From Methanosaeta sp. PtaB.Bin018 (GTDB lineage: Archaea; Halobacteriota; Methanosarcinia; Methanotrichales; Methanotrichaceae), in assembly GCA_002067755.1 (NCBI GenBank), contig MVQH01000068.1, forward strand, positions 1 through 57,724: a stretch of 57,724 nucleotides of DNA, written 5' to 3'. The notes beneath the pieces are model-generated. The model saw only the letters and a list, made by a program, of their open reading frames with translations. It had not been told where the DNA came from and ran no database searches. The position numbers and the translations under genes were made by a program. Positions 9,834-19,065 of this stretch are shown piece after piece. The stretch's first letter is position 1; every line of letters starts with the position of its first letter.

Positions 9834-10094
9834 ATGGGAAAGGTGTTCGCGGGAACTATGGCCGGCAAGGAGATTGTGAACATCGACGGGGCGGTGTTGG
9901 GAGAGCTTGAGAACGTGGTCTTCGAGCTTAAGACAGGAAAGCTCGTGGACCTGGTGGTGAGGCCCGATTCAGAGCTCAATCGCATGAAGTACAGGGAGCA
10001 GGGAAAGTTCGTGCTAATACCCTTCAGTTCCGTAGTTGCAGTGAAGGATTACATCGTTGTGGACGAGAGCCGGGCAGTGAAGAAGGATGGATGA
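9834..10094 (+). CDS. PRC-barrel domain protein
   Basis: An 86-residue protein consisting of a single PRC-barrel (GKEIVNIDGAVLGELENVVF, VDLVVRP, LIPFSSVVAVKDYIVVD). In archaea such small proteins occur near cell-division and RNA-processing genes; some (CdpB type) take part in division. Its function here is not known. It lies 45 bases after cdc48 on the same strand and its 3' end overlaps by 46 bases the end of the convergent AK6-like gene. Confidence 0.85.
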   Translation: MGKVFAGTMAGKEIVNIDGAVLGELENVVFELKTGKLVDLVVRPDSELNRMKYREQGKFVLIPFSSVVAVKDYIVVDESRAVKKDG

Positions 10095-10597
10095 CGCTGT
10101 TCAATGTAATACATCCAGTCTACCTGGCCGGGAGGCAGATCGATCTCGCCTTCGATTATTTTCGTAATCAGATTTGCTACCTCCTGCGGCGTCCTTCCTG
10201 TGGTGTCGATCTCATCCACGCGGTGGCATTGCTCCACGGCCTCGACAAGAATCACATCTAGCGCCTCAGCTTCCAGATTCTCTCGTGTCTTCTCATGCGA
10301 ATAGCCGCGCGCCTCCAGACGCAGTCGAAGAACTGCGGGATCCAGCCTCAGGACTATCGACCGGTCTGCGAAGTGGTGGGATAGATGGCCTTCCAGTATG
10401 CAGATCTCTTCAGAATACTGCTCTTTCAGGCGCTTGCCAAGCCCCTCCATGTCAGCCTCAAGGCAGCCCCGACATGGGTCCAGCCCAAAGTTAAGCCCGT
10501 CCTTCACAAGAGCATTGATGTCTATGACTTTGTAGGGAAGGAGCCGGGCGGCCGTCGTCTTTCCAGTGCCCGGAGTGCCAGTGAGCGCTATGTACAT
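10049..10597 (-). CDS. AK6/Fap7-type adenylate kinase
   Basis: A 182-residue P-loop kinase of the archaeal AK6 (Fap7/hCINAP) family, a dual adenylate kinase/ATPase linked in archaea and eukaryotes to 30S ribosome maturation. Walker A is TGTPGTGKTT at the start; CRGCLEADMEG and ILEGHLSHHFADRSIVLRL are typical of the NMP-binding region. A true adenylate kinase with a zinc LID is encoded separately at 47.6 kb, so this one is more likely a ribosome factor. It overlaps hisC by 10 bases at its start and the PRC-barrel gene by 46 bases at its end. Confidence 0.85.
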   Translation of the reverse strand: MYIALTGTPGTGKTTAARLLPYKVIDINALVKDGLNFGLDPCRGCLEADMEGLGKRLKEQYSEEICILEGHLSHHFADRSIVLRLDPAVLRLRLEARGYSHEKTRENLEAEALDVILVEAVEQCHRVDEIDTTGRTPQEVANLITKIIEGEIDLPPGQVDWMYYIEQRHPSFFTARLSSTTM

Positions 10598-11634
10598 ATC
10601 TCTCGGAATGCAGAAAGAAAGCGGTCGTTCTCTGCTGGCGTCCCCACTGTCACGCGCACGTGGTTCTCACCCGCTCCCCTAAATGAGCGGCAGTCCCGAA
10701 TGATGATGCCTCTTTTCAGGAATCTCTCCACGAACTCGTCTGAAGGCTCTGCTGTATCGATGTAAATGAAGTTGGCTTGCGAAGGATGGGATTCGATCTC
10801 CTTTTGCAGTCGCATCCTCTCAGCACGAATTTTTTTCACAGACTGATGCATGAAGTCCAGATCAGAGAGCGCAGCCACTCCCGCAGCCACAGAGGCGCAG
10901 GTTATGCTGAAGAATGGAGGGGCAGCTCTGCGGTACTGATCTGCGATCCATTCATGCGCAACGGCATAGCCGAGGCGCATGCCCGCCAGTCCGAAGGCCT
11001 TGGACATGGTTCGGCCGACTACGAGGTTCTCGTACTCCTTCACCAGGTCGATGAGGGAGGCGTCGGCGAACTCTACATAGGCCTCGTCCAGGAATATTAT
11101 AGCATCAGTGCTCTCCAATATGGTTCGTAAGTCCTCCTCGGAGATGACGTCACCAGTGGGGTTGTTCGGGGAGCATATGAAGGCCATCTTCGTGCCTTTG
11201 GGCAGATCCGTTGAGGCCCTGAATCCGTCTTCTCGCGGCGAAAAAACCGGCGTGGCTCCGGCCATGATGGTCAAGATCTCGTAGTAGCTGAAGGTCGGCG
11301 TGGGAATGAAAGTTCTGTCGCCAGGCTCCAGGAAGAGCCGCGTTAAAGTGTCCATCACCCCATCCATGCCAGCCCCAATTGCTATCATCTCCTCGGGAAA
11401 ACCAGTATACTTCGCCAGACCTGCCATCAGCTCCTCTGGCTCAGGGTACCTCGAAGGAGATATTCTCTTCAAAGCCTCTGCTACCTTTGGGCTGGGACCA
11501 TAGGGATTCTCATTGCTGCCCAGCTTTACGATATCCTCCGGCTTCAGCTCGTATCTTTGGGATACCTCTGCAAAGCCCTTTCCTGCGACGTAAGGCTTGA
11601 GCATACTCAGACACGGTCGGAGCTTAGGAAGCAT
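10588..11634 (-). CDS. hisC: Histidinol-phosphate aminotransferase
   Basis: A 348-residue fold-type I aminotransferase that converts imidazole-acetol phosphate and glutamate to histidinol phosphate. Seen: substrate-binding LGSNENPYGPSP near residue 38, SPNNPTG near 155, FLDEAYVEF, and the PLP lysine in RTMSKAFGLAGMR. Full length for the family. It begins inside the last 11 bases of argD and ends inside the start of the AK6-like gene, forming a tight minus-strand operon. Another histidine gene, hisG, lies 6 kb away in the window, so the his genes are dispersed. Confidence 0.9.
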   Translation of the reverse strand: MLPKLRPCLSMLKPYVAGKGFAEVSQRYELKPEDIVKLGSNENPYGPSPKVAEALKRISPSRYPEPEELMAGLAKYTGFPEEMIAIGAGMDGVMDTLTRLFLEPGDRTFIPTPTFSYYEILTIMAGATPVFSPREDGFRASTDLPKGTKMAFICSPNNPTGDVISEEDLRTILESTDAIIFLDEAYVEFADASLIDLVKEYENLVVGRTMSKAFGLAGMRLGYAVAHEWIADQYRRAAPPFFSITCASVAAGVAALSDLDFMHQSVKKIRAERMRLQKEIESHPSQANFIYIDTAEPSDEFVERFLKRGIIIRDCRSFRGAGENHVRVTVGTPAENDRFLSAFREICT

Positions 11635-12784
11635 TTTTTAGCGACTCTCCAATGACCCTCACCACTCTGTCGATCTGCTCTTCAGTTACCACCAGGGGCG
11701 GGATGAGGCGAATGGTGTGCTCGTTTGTGCTGTTGAGCAGGACCCCTTTTTGCAGTGCATTCTCCACCAGGGCCTTGCAATCTGCGTCCAGGTCCATGCC
11801 CACCATCAGGCCAAGGCCTCTTATCTCGCGCGGACAAAGGTCTTTCAGCTTTGCACGCAGGTATGCCCCCAGCTTCGCAGACCTTTGCACCAGATTCTCC
11901 TTCTGTATGACCCTGATTGTTGCCAGCGCAGCGGCACTGATAAGTGCACCTCCGGCAAAGGTAGACCCGTGGTCGCCCCTCTGGAATGCATCTGCTACAG
12001 CACCCGTGGCGAGCATGGCGCCCATGGGCAGGCCTCCTGCCATGGCCTTGGCCAGGGTAATCATATCCGGCAAAACCCCGGAATGCTCCTTTGCAAACCA
12101 CTTTCCAGTGCGGCCAAAGCCTGTCTGCACCTCATCGAAGATGAGCAGAGCGCCAACATCGTCGCAGATCTGGCGAGCGGCGCGTAGGTAGTCTGCATCT
12201 GCCACATAGACTCCTGCTTCGCCCTGAACTGGTTCCAGAATTACTGCGCCCTTGTCCTGGGTCACGGCTGCCTTCAGGGCTTCTTGATCATTGTATGGAA
12301 CGAACGTTGCCTCATCGAGGGGGCGGAAAGGCTCGCGGTAAATTGGCTTGTAGGTGTTGCCCAGGGCTCCAAGGGTGCGGCCGTGAAAGCTGCGCTCGGC
12401 AGCTACGATCTTCGACTTGCCAGTGGCACGACGTACTAGCTTGAGGGCTGCCTCCACGCTCTCGGCTCCTGAGTTGCAGAAATAGGCCCTACTCATGCCC
12501 GTGAGCTTCTTCAGCTCCTCTGCCAGAATAACCTGGTTCTCTGTGTAGTACAGATTGGACGTATGGATAAGCGTCTCAGCCTGTTTTTTTATGGCCTCGA
12601 CGACGTCTGGATGGCAATGGCCCACGTTGTTGACTGCGATGCCTGCCACGAAGTCCAGGTACTCTTTGCCGTCTGAGTCCCACACAGTTGCACCTGAGCC
12701 ACGCACCAGCGCAATGCTCTGGCGGGTGTAGGTCTGAAATATAGCTTCAGACTCGCGTTTCATGAGCTCTTTCTTGTCTATCAT
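11624..12784 (-). CDS. argD: Acetylornithine aminotransferase
   Basis: A class-III aminotransferase of 386 residues for arginine (and possibly lysine) synthesis: N-acetylglutamate semialdehyde + glutamate to N-acetylornithine. Motifs: VAGIAVNNVGHCHP, FCNSGAESVEAALKL, FDEVQTGFGRTGKWF, and the PLP lysine in TLAKAMAGGLPMGAM. The open frame extends 17 residues further upstream to 12835, but that extension is hydrophobic and not family-like, so the ATG at 12784 (MIDKKELMKRE) is preferred. First gene of an argD-hisC-AK6 operon with 10- to 11-base overlaps. Confidence 0.92.
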   Translation of the reverse strand: MIDKKELMKRESEAIFQTYTRQSIALVRGSGATVWDSDGKEYLDFVAGIAVNNVGHCHPDVVEAIKKQAETLIHTSNLYYTENQVILAEELKKLTGMSRAYFCNSGAESVEAALKLVRRATGKSKIVAAERSFHGRTLGALGNTYKPIYREPFRPLDEATFVPYNDQEALKAAVTQDKGAVILEPVQGEAGVYVADADYLRAARQICDDVGALLIFDEVQTGFGRTGKWFAKEHSGVLPDMITLAKAMAGGLPMGAMLATGAVADAFQRGDHGSTFAGGALISAAALATIRVIQKENLVQRSAKLGAYLRAKLKDLCPREIRGLGLMVGMDLDADCKALVENALQKGVLLNSTNEHTIRLIPPLVVTEEQIDRVVRVIGESLKNAS

Positions 12785-12966
12785 AGCGCACTCTTCGCAA
12801 AGCATTGAAAGCAAGAGCAAATATAGCTTCCGCACAGAAAATGGTCAAATCTCCTTTTGGCACGATCCCCTCATCCTTTGCTAGCACTGGTCGGCCCCAT
12901 AAAATGTGACCACTCCCGCAAATGAATTGGAGGGAATTGGCCCTGCTTTTATCCTAAAAGGCACTT

Positions 12967-13899
12967 CTACGAGTCCAGGCTTCTGCAGATTCGGCCGCTG
13001 GAGAGGAGAGCAACCCTGCTGAGTGGCACATCCATCGAAAGCTCATAGCCCATCTCATTCCCGAGCGCTCTTGCAAAGCTCAAGACTTCGGCATGATCTG
13101 GCATGGCCTGTCGGTCGAGCCTGGTTCTCGAGCGGCCAAGATGCATATAGGCTTTAACCTCTACAAAATCAGGTTCTGCAGACTCAAGAAGTCGGGCAAA
13201 ATCCACTGGCCGCTCCATATTCAGGCCGCGTGCTACGGTCATGCGGACGACGCTGCGACAATTGTGATTTTTTAGAATGCTCAAGCTCTCTTGGATCTTG
13301 GGCCAGAATGGACCATTGGGTTGTGATATGCGCCGATACATCCCCTCATCGGGTGCATTAAGGCTGATGTATAGCTGGGTCGGCCTGATGCTCTCCAGGA
13401 CCTCTGGGTTCGTTCCATTGCTGACCAAGAAAGATGTCATTTTCCGTCTTGAGATAAGATCGATGAGCTCTTGCAGATATGGATAAATGGTAGGCTCGCC
13501 CATGAGGGAGATGGCGACGTGTTTGGGCTCCAGGGCCTCCTTTAGCCTGGATCTGTCTGTGGTCTTGGCCCCGCCGTATCCTGAGAGTATTCTCTGCTGC
13601 TCGTGAAGGATGCCATCCAGAAGCGCAGCAGGCTCCATGGGCTCCTCCTCTGGCAGAACGCTGTCGATCGGCCTCCAGCAGTACAAGCAGAGGTGATTGC
13701 AGCGAAGTGTTGGCGTCATTTGCACGCAACGATGGCTAGAGATGCCGTAAAAGTGGTGCTTGTAGCACTGATCCCCGCCGCGCATACTGCGATTGAGCCA
13801 GAGGCAGGGCTTGACTGCTCCTGAGCCGACGAGATGATAACCCTGCTTGGCGAGTGTCTTTTTCGCCTCAATGCCGTCTATGTTATCTGGACTGTCCAT
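12967..13899 (-). CDS. taw1: tRNA 4-demethylwyosine synthase (Taw1/TYW1)
   Basis: A 310-residue radical SAM enzyme that condenses pyruvate with N1-methylguanosine-37 of tRNA-Phe to form the tricyclic 4-demethylwyosine. The radical SAM cluster motif is C-x3-C-x2-C in RCNHLCLYCWRP; the family-specific N-terminal CLWLNRSMRG and CYKHHFYGISSHRCVQMTP supply the second Fe-S cluster ligands. SLMGEPTIYPYL and FLVSNGT are typical SAM-barrel strands. The next enzyme of this pathway, Taw2, is encoded at 54.1 kb in the same window. Start ATG 13899 lies in a divergent promoter region. Confidence 0.92.
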   Translation of the reverse strand: MDSPDNIDGIEAKKTLAKQGYHLVGSGAVKPCLWLNRSMRGGDQCYKHHFYGISSHRCVQMTPTLRCNHLCLYCWRPIDSVLPEEEPMEPAALLDGILHEQQRILSGYGGAKTTDRSRLKEALEPKHVAISLMGEPTIYPYLQELIDLISRRKMTSFLVSNGTNPEVLESIRPTQLYISLNAPDEGMYRRISQPNGPFWPKIQESLSILKNHNCRSVVRMTVARGLNMERPVDFARLLESAEPDFVEVKAYMHLGRSRTRLDRQAMPDHAEVLSFARALGNEMGYELSMDVPLSRVALLSSGRICRSLDS

Positions 13900-14035
13900 G
13901 TTACCTGGAAAAAAGATTTGTCCGTGGGTAAATACTTATCTTATGTGGCGCGAAGCCTGTCCAATGTCCCTTCTCGCTCCCCAGGTGAGATAAAAAGAAT
14001 TATATTGCCATCAGGACCATCCATATCTTCGGAAA

Positions 14036-15475
14036 ATGTCTCGTCGGATTGTGGTTGTTCTGGCCCTGCTGCTTGTCATCGTCGCGGGAGGCTGTAGTGC
14101 ATCGGCAAAAGCACCCTCCCAGGTCCCAGCCAGCGAAATCATCTCCAGGATGGCTGAAGGCCAGCCGGTTTATTGCGAAGGCGCAACTATCGTGGGGGAC
14201 ATTGACCTGTGCGCTCTTCCCGAGGCCAGGGCAAAGAGCGTTCTTTCGCTCATAAACTGTACCGTCGCCGATGCCAACTTCAATGGCCTGACCCTGGAGA
14301 AGGATGTAATCTTTCTTGGTACCACCTTTGGAAACGTCAGCTTCACAGGCACAGCCTTCCACCAGCCTGCTGCCTTCGATGGTGCAAAGTTTCTGGGATT
14401 TGCGAGCTTCGTGGACTCTCAGTTCGACAAAGATTCCAGCTTCAACGATGTTGAATTTCGGGATGTAGATTTTAACTATTCGAAATTCGGAGGCTATTCC
14501 TTCTTCTCTGCCGCCCTTTTCCTTGGCAACGCCAGCTTCTCAGATGTGGGCTTTCTGGGGGCGGCAGATTTCAGTTCTGCCAAATTCAGCAGAGAGGCCA
14601 ACTTCATTCGCAGCAGATTCGACGACGGAGCCAGCTTTTCTGGTGCCTTCTTTGGCGGACCGACGAAATTCGGCCTTTCGAGGTTTCAGGGGCTGTGCTC
14701 TTTTGGCGATGTCACCTTTGCAGGAGAGGCAAACTTCGGACTGGCTCGCTTTTCAGACGCCGCTTACTTTTCAGGAGCTCAATTTCAGGACAGAGCAATC
14801 TTTGGACTGACCAAATTCGAAGAGATCGCAAGCTTCCAAGGGGCTTCTTTTGCAGATGATCTGATCCTGAAGGGCGCTCTGATCTCAACCTTCCTTCTGG
14901 AGAATGGAAATTATGGTCGAAATGCTCGAATCATCCTGAATGACTCCAACATCGATCGGCTTAAAGTCCATTGGAGAGAGATCAAAGGTCACCTGCTTTG
15001 GGATCCAGGGGCCTATCTTGCGCTTGTGAACAACTATCGCAACCTGGGATGGTCCAGCGATGAGGACGACTGCTATTATCAATACAGAAGACTGAACCAG
15101 GAGCATAAGAGCCTGGGCTGGTCAAAAGCCATTGATGCCCTGGCTCATCTATCCTGCGGCTACGGCGTGAGGCCCAGCTATGCTGTGGCCTGGTCGCTGC
15201 TGACAATTTTGATCTTCGCCATGGTCTTCTGGCTTGGAGATGGCATTCGCAGGTCTGCCCAGCCGCTGCAAGGTCCTGCAGAGACATACGCTCTGCCAGA
15301 GCATGTGACATTCAGAAATGCCATCTTCTTCAGCACCATGATATTTCTGTCCCAGGGGCCCATTGACTTCCTTCCCGTTGGCAGGCACAGATATTACGTC
15401 ATACTGGAGGGAATCTTGGGATGGCTGCTGCTCGCCCTCTTTTTAGTCACCCTTGGCAAGGTGATGATCAGATGA
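14036..15475 (+). CDS. Pentapeptide-repeat protein with channel-like C-terminus (copy 1)
   Basis: A 479-residue membrane protein. Residues 1-20 are a signal sequence with a lipobox-like VAGGC; residues ~70-300 are phenylalanine-centred pentapeptide repeats (AxFxx units such as ANFIRSRF, ASFSGAFF), predicted to form a right-handed beta-helix. The C-terminus has two membrane helices (~375-400 and ~445-475) around a re-entrant segment RNAIFFSTMIFLSQGPIDFLP, the arrangement of a two-TM ion channel, but the usual TVGYG filter is missing and replaced by FLSQGPID. The stop codon overlaps the start of a paralogue (ATGA). The function is unknown; an ion-conducting or stress-sensing role is inferred only from shape. 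Confidence 0.85.
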   Translation: MSRRIVVVLALLLVIVAGGCSASAKAPSQVPASEIISRMAEGQPVYCEGATIVGDIDLCALPEARAKSVLSLINCTVADANFNGLTLEKDVIFLGTTFGNVSFTGTAFHQPAAFDGAKFLGFASFVDSQFDKDSSFNDVEFRDVDFNYSKFGGYSFFSAALFLGNASFSDVGFLGAADFSSAKFSREANFIRSRFDDGASFSGAFFGGPTKFGLSRFQGLCSFGDVTFAGEANFGLARFSDAAYFSGAQFQDRAIFGLTKFEEIASFQGASFADDLILKGALISTFLLENGNYGRNARIILNDSNIDRLKVHWREIKGHLLWDPGAYLALVNNYRNLGWSSDEDDCYYQYRRLNQEHKSLGWSKAIDALAHLSCGYGVRPSYAVAWSLLTILIFAMVFWLGDGIRRSAQPLQGPAETYALPEHVTFRNAIFFSTMIFLSQGPIDFLPVGRHRYYVILEGILGWLLLALFLVTLGKVMIR

Positions 15476-16953
15476 CGGTTTTAATCAGATGGATGGCGAT
15501 ATTTGCAGCCTTTCTGCTGCTTTGCGGAGCCTGCGTGGCGCAGCCCGATTTCATCGAACCGCCTTTGGATGGCGCAGGTCCGACTGTCATCAAGGCCCAG
15601 GAGATCTTGTCCAAAATCGTGACAGGCGAACCACTGAATTATGATAATGTCACAATAGCCGGGTCCCTTGATTTGAGCCACCTGGCCGAGCCTGTGAGGC
15701 AGTCGGTGAGGATCACTAACTCCCAGTTCCAGGGATCTTTGAACTTCGTGGGCGTGACATTCAATGAGCCACTGGACCTCAGGGGCACTGTTTTTCAAAA
15801 GAATGTCAGCTTTTCCAAGGCCAGATTTCTTGGGGATGCCAAGTTCGCAGGTTCCAGGTTCTTTGGGCAGGCTGACTTCATCGATGCTGTCTTTGCGGGC
15901 CTCGCCTCCTTCACGAGCGCGCGCTTCTTCAACGACACGAGTTTCGGAAGCGTTCAGTTTGGACAGGACGCGATCTTCATGGCAGCCAGCTTCTCCAGAG
16001 ATGTGGACTACAATTTTGCAAAGTTCTCCAGGCTCGGTTATTTCGAGAATGCTCGCTTTGAGAATGTGAGCTTTCTGCAGTCCCAGTTCGAGGGCCATGT
16101 TACCTTTCTCAATGCTCAGTTCCGGGGAAATGCCACATTTGCAGCCACGCGCTTCAATAGCGATGTGGTCTTCCGAGGCGCTCGGTTCCTCAGAGGCAAT
16201 ACCTTCGGCCTGGCGAACTTCGGGGGATTCTCAGATTTTGCCAATGTGCTCTTCGTGGATCCAGCCTTCTTTGGGGTGACAAGGTTCTCAGACAACGCTT
16301 ATTTTGTCAATGCCAGGTTCGATAAAGGCTTGATCCTCGAGGACGCCAGGCTCTATAGCATGCAGCTTGACAATGTGTCGTTCGGAGATAGCGCAAAGAT
16401 CAACCTAAATGGGGCAGACTTTACCAAGTTCGTGGTGCGGTGGAACGCCATAAAGGATCGCATGGTATACGATGGGGCTGCGTATCTTGCGCTGGTGAAG
16501 AACTACAAGAGCCTGGAGTGGTTCGATGATGCAGACGACTGCTACTACCAGTACCGCAAAATAGGTCAGGACCTGGAGCCATGGGGTTGGGCGAAGATCT
16601 CGGACATCGTATCATGGATCTCCTGCGGCTATGGGGTTCGCGTGAGCTATACTGCAGTCTGCTGCCTCTTTACCATTCTCTTGTTTGGCGTGATATTCTG
16701 GGCTGGAAAAGGAATGAACAAGTTTGAGATAGAGGGATTTGAGCTTCCAGGAAATTCGGGGCTGCGGCCCAGCACGCGCGTGTCCCTGACTGATGCCCTC
16801 TATTTCAGCATCGCCATGTTCACCACCTCCCAGGCTCCTGTTAATACTTATCCAGTGGGCTTCTACAGACATCTTGCAATGCTGGAGGGGATCTTGGGCT
16901 GGTTCTTCCTGGGACTCTTCGTGGTTGTGTTGAGCGGCGTTTTGATCCGCTAG
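15472..16953 (+). CDS. Pentapeptide-repeat protein with channel-like C-terminus (copy 2)
   Basis: A 493-residue paralogue of the gene just upstream, with the same order of parts: signal sequence (FLLLCGACVAQ), pentapeptide repeats (residues ~70-310, e.g. AKFAGSRFF, ATFAATRFN), a conserved linker with DDCYYQYRKIGQDLEPWGW, then helix, pore-like loop and helix. The pore segment reads LTDALYFSIAMFTTSQAPVNTYP, closer to a K+ channel (TDALYFS, TT, YP) than copy 1, but the glycine-tyrosine-glycine filter is again lost. The ATG at 15472 overlaps the previous stop by four bases, so a co-translated hetero-oligomer is plausible. The start upstream at 15421 lies inside copy 1 and is not used. Confidence 0.85.
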   Translation: MTVLIRWMAIFAAFLLLCGACVAQPDFIEPPLDGAGPTVIKAQEILSKIVTGEPLNYDNVTIAGSLDLSHLAEPVRQSVRITNSQFQGSLNFVGVTFNEPLDLRGTVFQKNVSFSKARFLGDAKFAGSRFFGQADFIDAVFAGLASFTSARFFNDTSFGSVQFGQDAIFMAASFSRDVDYNFAKFSRLGYFENARFENVSFLQSQFEGHVTFLNAQFRGNATFAATRFNSDVVFRGARFLRGNTFGLANFGGFSDFANVLFVDPAFFGVTRFSDNAYFVNARFDKGLILEDARLYSMQLDNVSFGDSAKINLNGADFTKFVVRWNAIKDRMVYDGAAYLALVKNYKSLEWFDDADDCYYQYRKIGQDLEPWGWAKISDIVSWISCGYGVRVSYTAVCCLFTILLFGVIFWAGKGMNKFEIEGFELPGNSGLRPSTRVSLTDALYFSIAMFTTSQAPVNTYPVGFYRHLAMLEGILGWFFLGLFVVVLSGVLIR

Positions 16954-17009
16954 GTTGATTTTTGATTCGCTAGGTTGATATACGTGCTGGTTATACGAAA
17001 AGGCGAAAA

Positions 17010-17084
17010 GGGCGCGTGGCCTAGTCAGGATAAGGCGGCAGCCTCCTAAGCTGTAGATCGGGGGTTCGAATCCCCCCGCGCCCG
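17010..17084 (+). tRNA. tRNA-Arg(CCU)
   Basis: A complete cloverleaf: acceptor GGGCGCG/CGCGCCC with discriminator G, D-arm GCC/GGC, anticodon stem GCAGC/GCTGT with loop CTCCTAA giving anticodon CCT at 17045-17047, T-arm GGGGG/CCCCC around TTCGAAT. The CCA end is not encoded and there is no intron. It reads AGG codons. It stands between the pentapeptide-repeat genes and hisG. Confidence 0.95.
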
Positions 17085-17091
17085 CTGCTCT

Positions 17092-17964
17092 TCAAGGAAC
17101 TATCTTTGAGATTGCCAGCTCCAAGATGTCCTCAGCCCCTGCTTTTTTCAACTGGGGAATGAGCAGGTTGACAAGAGATCTGTCAACGACCGTCTCAACG
17201 GCACAGTAGCCTGAGTTGTAGAGCTTCGAGATCGTGGGGTTCTTCATGCTAGGCAGAATGGCAATCAAACCGGTTATCTTGTCCTCAGGCACGTTCATCT
17301 TCAGCAGCACTTTGCCCCGTGCCCTCATGACTGCAGAGAGGAGCGTCTCCACAGCTACGATGTCATCGTGTTTCTGCGGGTCCGCCCAGCTCCTCTTGTT
17401 TGCGATCAGCTCTGATGTGGACTCAAGCATGACTTCTATGATCTTCAGGCCATTCTTCTTCAGGGTCGATCCGGTCTCTGTGAGGTCCACAACAACATCG
17501 GTCAACTCCGGAACCTTGGCTTCTGTGGCGCCAAAGGAGAACTGAATCTCCACAGGTATGCCAAGCTTCTGGAAGAATGACCTGGTCAAGTTGGGATACT
17601 CAGTGGCCACACGGCTTCCCTGTTTTATCTGGCTGGCAGAGTAAATCTCCTCAGATTCAGGCACAGCCACCACCAGCTTCACCTTGCCGGGACCCATCTT
17701 GCCATAGTTCAGCTCTGTGACCTTGGTCACTATGGAACCAGACTCCATTATCCAGTCTGTGCCTGAGATCCCCAGGTCGAAGTAGCCCTTGGCCACATAC
17801 CCTGGTATCTCCTGGGGGCGGAGGATTTTTACCTTGCCGATGCGGGGATCATCGATTCGAGCATTATACTCTCTCTCTGTTCTCTTGACCTCAAGGCCTG
17901 CCTGTTCGAAGAGCTGTAGCGTCTGGTTTTGCAGGCTGCCCTTGGGAATGGCGATGTCGATCAT
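17092..17964 (-). CDS. hisG: ATP phosphoribosyltransferase, long form
   Basis: A 290-residue HisG catalysing the first step of histidine synthesis (ATP + PRPP). It is the long form that includes the C-terminal regulatory domain (after about residue 210: LKMNVPEDKITGLIAILPSMK), so it does not need HisZ and should be feedback-inhibited by histidine. Catalytic-domain landmarks are IAIPKGSLQNQTLQLFEQAG, DLGISGTDWIMESG, and the PRPP loop VDLTETGSTLKKNGL. The 3' end lies 8 bases from tRNA-Arg, which is convergent. Confidence 0.93.
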   Translation of the reverse strand: MIDIAIPKGSLQNQTLQLFEQAGLEVKRTEREYNARIDDPRIGKVKILRPQEIPGYVAKGYFDLGISGTDWIMESGSIVTKVTELNYGKMGPGKVKLVVAVPESEEIYSASQIKQGSRVATEYPNLTRSFFQKLGIPVEIQFSFGATEAKVPELTDVVVDLTETGSTLKKNGLKIIEVMLESTSELIANKRSWADPQKHDDIVAVETLLSAVMRARGKVLLKMNVPEDKITGLIAILPSMKNPTISKLYNSGYCAVETVVDRSLVNLLIPQLKKAGAEDILELAISKIVP

Positions 17965-18096
17965 TTCAATAGTTTTGCTTTTTTAGAACATATTTTTGCC
18001 TTTTGCTTGAAAGGGCTCTCAACTGCATCATAATTCAATCTGCCCACAACTTATTTATAAATAATAACAGTAATAGAATGATGAGTTACGGAGGGG

Positions 18097-19044
18097 ATGC
18101 ACACGACATCGATAGTGATCTCAGATACCCATTTTGGCTTATCATCATCGACATTGAAAGATCCAAAGAAGGTCGACCAATTGATGCAAGAGATATCGAT
18201 CTTTGGAAATGGTTGCGATGAGGTCGTGCTTCTCGGGGATATCTTCGACCTATGGAGGGTGCGGCCTGAGAAGGCCATTCGCGACTCGATATATCTTTTG
18301 AAAAGCCTTAATGATATGGATTTGAGGATACGCTACGTGGTTGGAAACCATGATCATCATCTCGTGGTCCTCAATCAGGAGGATGAATTCATGGAGCGAA
18401 TGGCACGTGGCGATCTTTATCCAGTTTACGTTCCCTCTCTTCGCTGGCACCAGATCATCAATGGATTGGAGATCGAATTGTTCTATCCAACTTACCAGGC
18501 TCGCTGTTGTCATCGGAGATTTCTCTGCACCCACGGCCATCATCTGGGCGGCATGCAGGCCATGTCCATGCAGGTGATGGGAGGGCTTCGTAGGCTCTCT
18601 GGAGAGGAGCTGCTGCCAGCAGATCTCGAGATGATGATGACCTATGCCTACGAGAGCATCTATCGCTCTGCCTACATCGGGGAGATGGTGAATTTAGAGA
18701 ACTGTCTGTGGAATTTCTCCGGTCTGCTGCAATGGTTCAAGTCAGGTGTTTTCAAGAACCACAGCTTCACCCCTGTGGAGCGGCAATACGAAGCCATCTT
18801 GAGGTTCCTTCGCGATCATAACCTCGGGCGGGTGGACTGCTTCATTTACGGGGATACACACCAGGCTGGAATCTATCAGAGAAAAGGAGGCCCACTGGCC
18901 CTGAACGCTGGCAGCTTTATGCGAGAGAGCGGAAAGTGCCCAGGCCAAAAGACGCCGGACACCTACCTGATAATGAATGAGGACGGTCTGGCATTAAGGC
19001 AGCTTGGCCAGATGACGCCTCTATATCTATGCGAACTATCCTAA
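18097..19044 (+). CDS. Calcineurin-like metallophosphatase
   Basis: A 315-residue metallophosphoesterase with the full metal-site set: SDTHFG near the start, LLGDIFDLW, VVGNHDHH, THGHHLGG and YGDTHQAG. The order and the GDIFDLWR motif resemble UDP-2,3-diacylglucosamine pyrophosphatase (LpxH) and relatives, but archaea make no lipid A, so the substrate must be different, perhaps a phospholipid or nucleotide. Preceded by a GGAGGGG Shine-Dalgarno and a TATA-like TTATTTATAAATA. It is not closely linked to a neighbour. Confidence 0.85.
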   Translation: MHTTSIVISDTHFGLSSSTLKDPKKVDQLMQEISIFGNGCDEVVLLGDIFDLWRVRPEKAIRDSIYLLKSLNDMDLRIRYVVGNHDHHLVVLNQEDEFMERMARGDLYPVYVPSLRWHQIINGLEIELFYPTYQARCCHRRFLCTHGHHLGGMQAMSMQVMGGLRRLSGEELLPADLEMMMTYAYESIYRSAYIGEMVNLENCLWNFSGLLQWFKSGVFKNHSFTPVERQYEAILRFLRDHNLGRVDCFIYGDTHQAGIYQRKGGPLALNAGSFMRESGKCPGQKTPDTYLIMNEDGLALRQLGQMTPLYLCELS

Positions 19045-19065
19045 AGTCCTGAGAAATTTCTGGCA

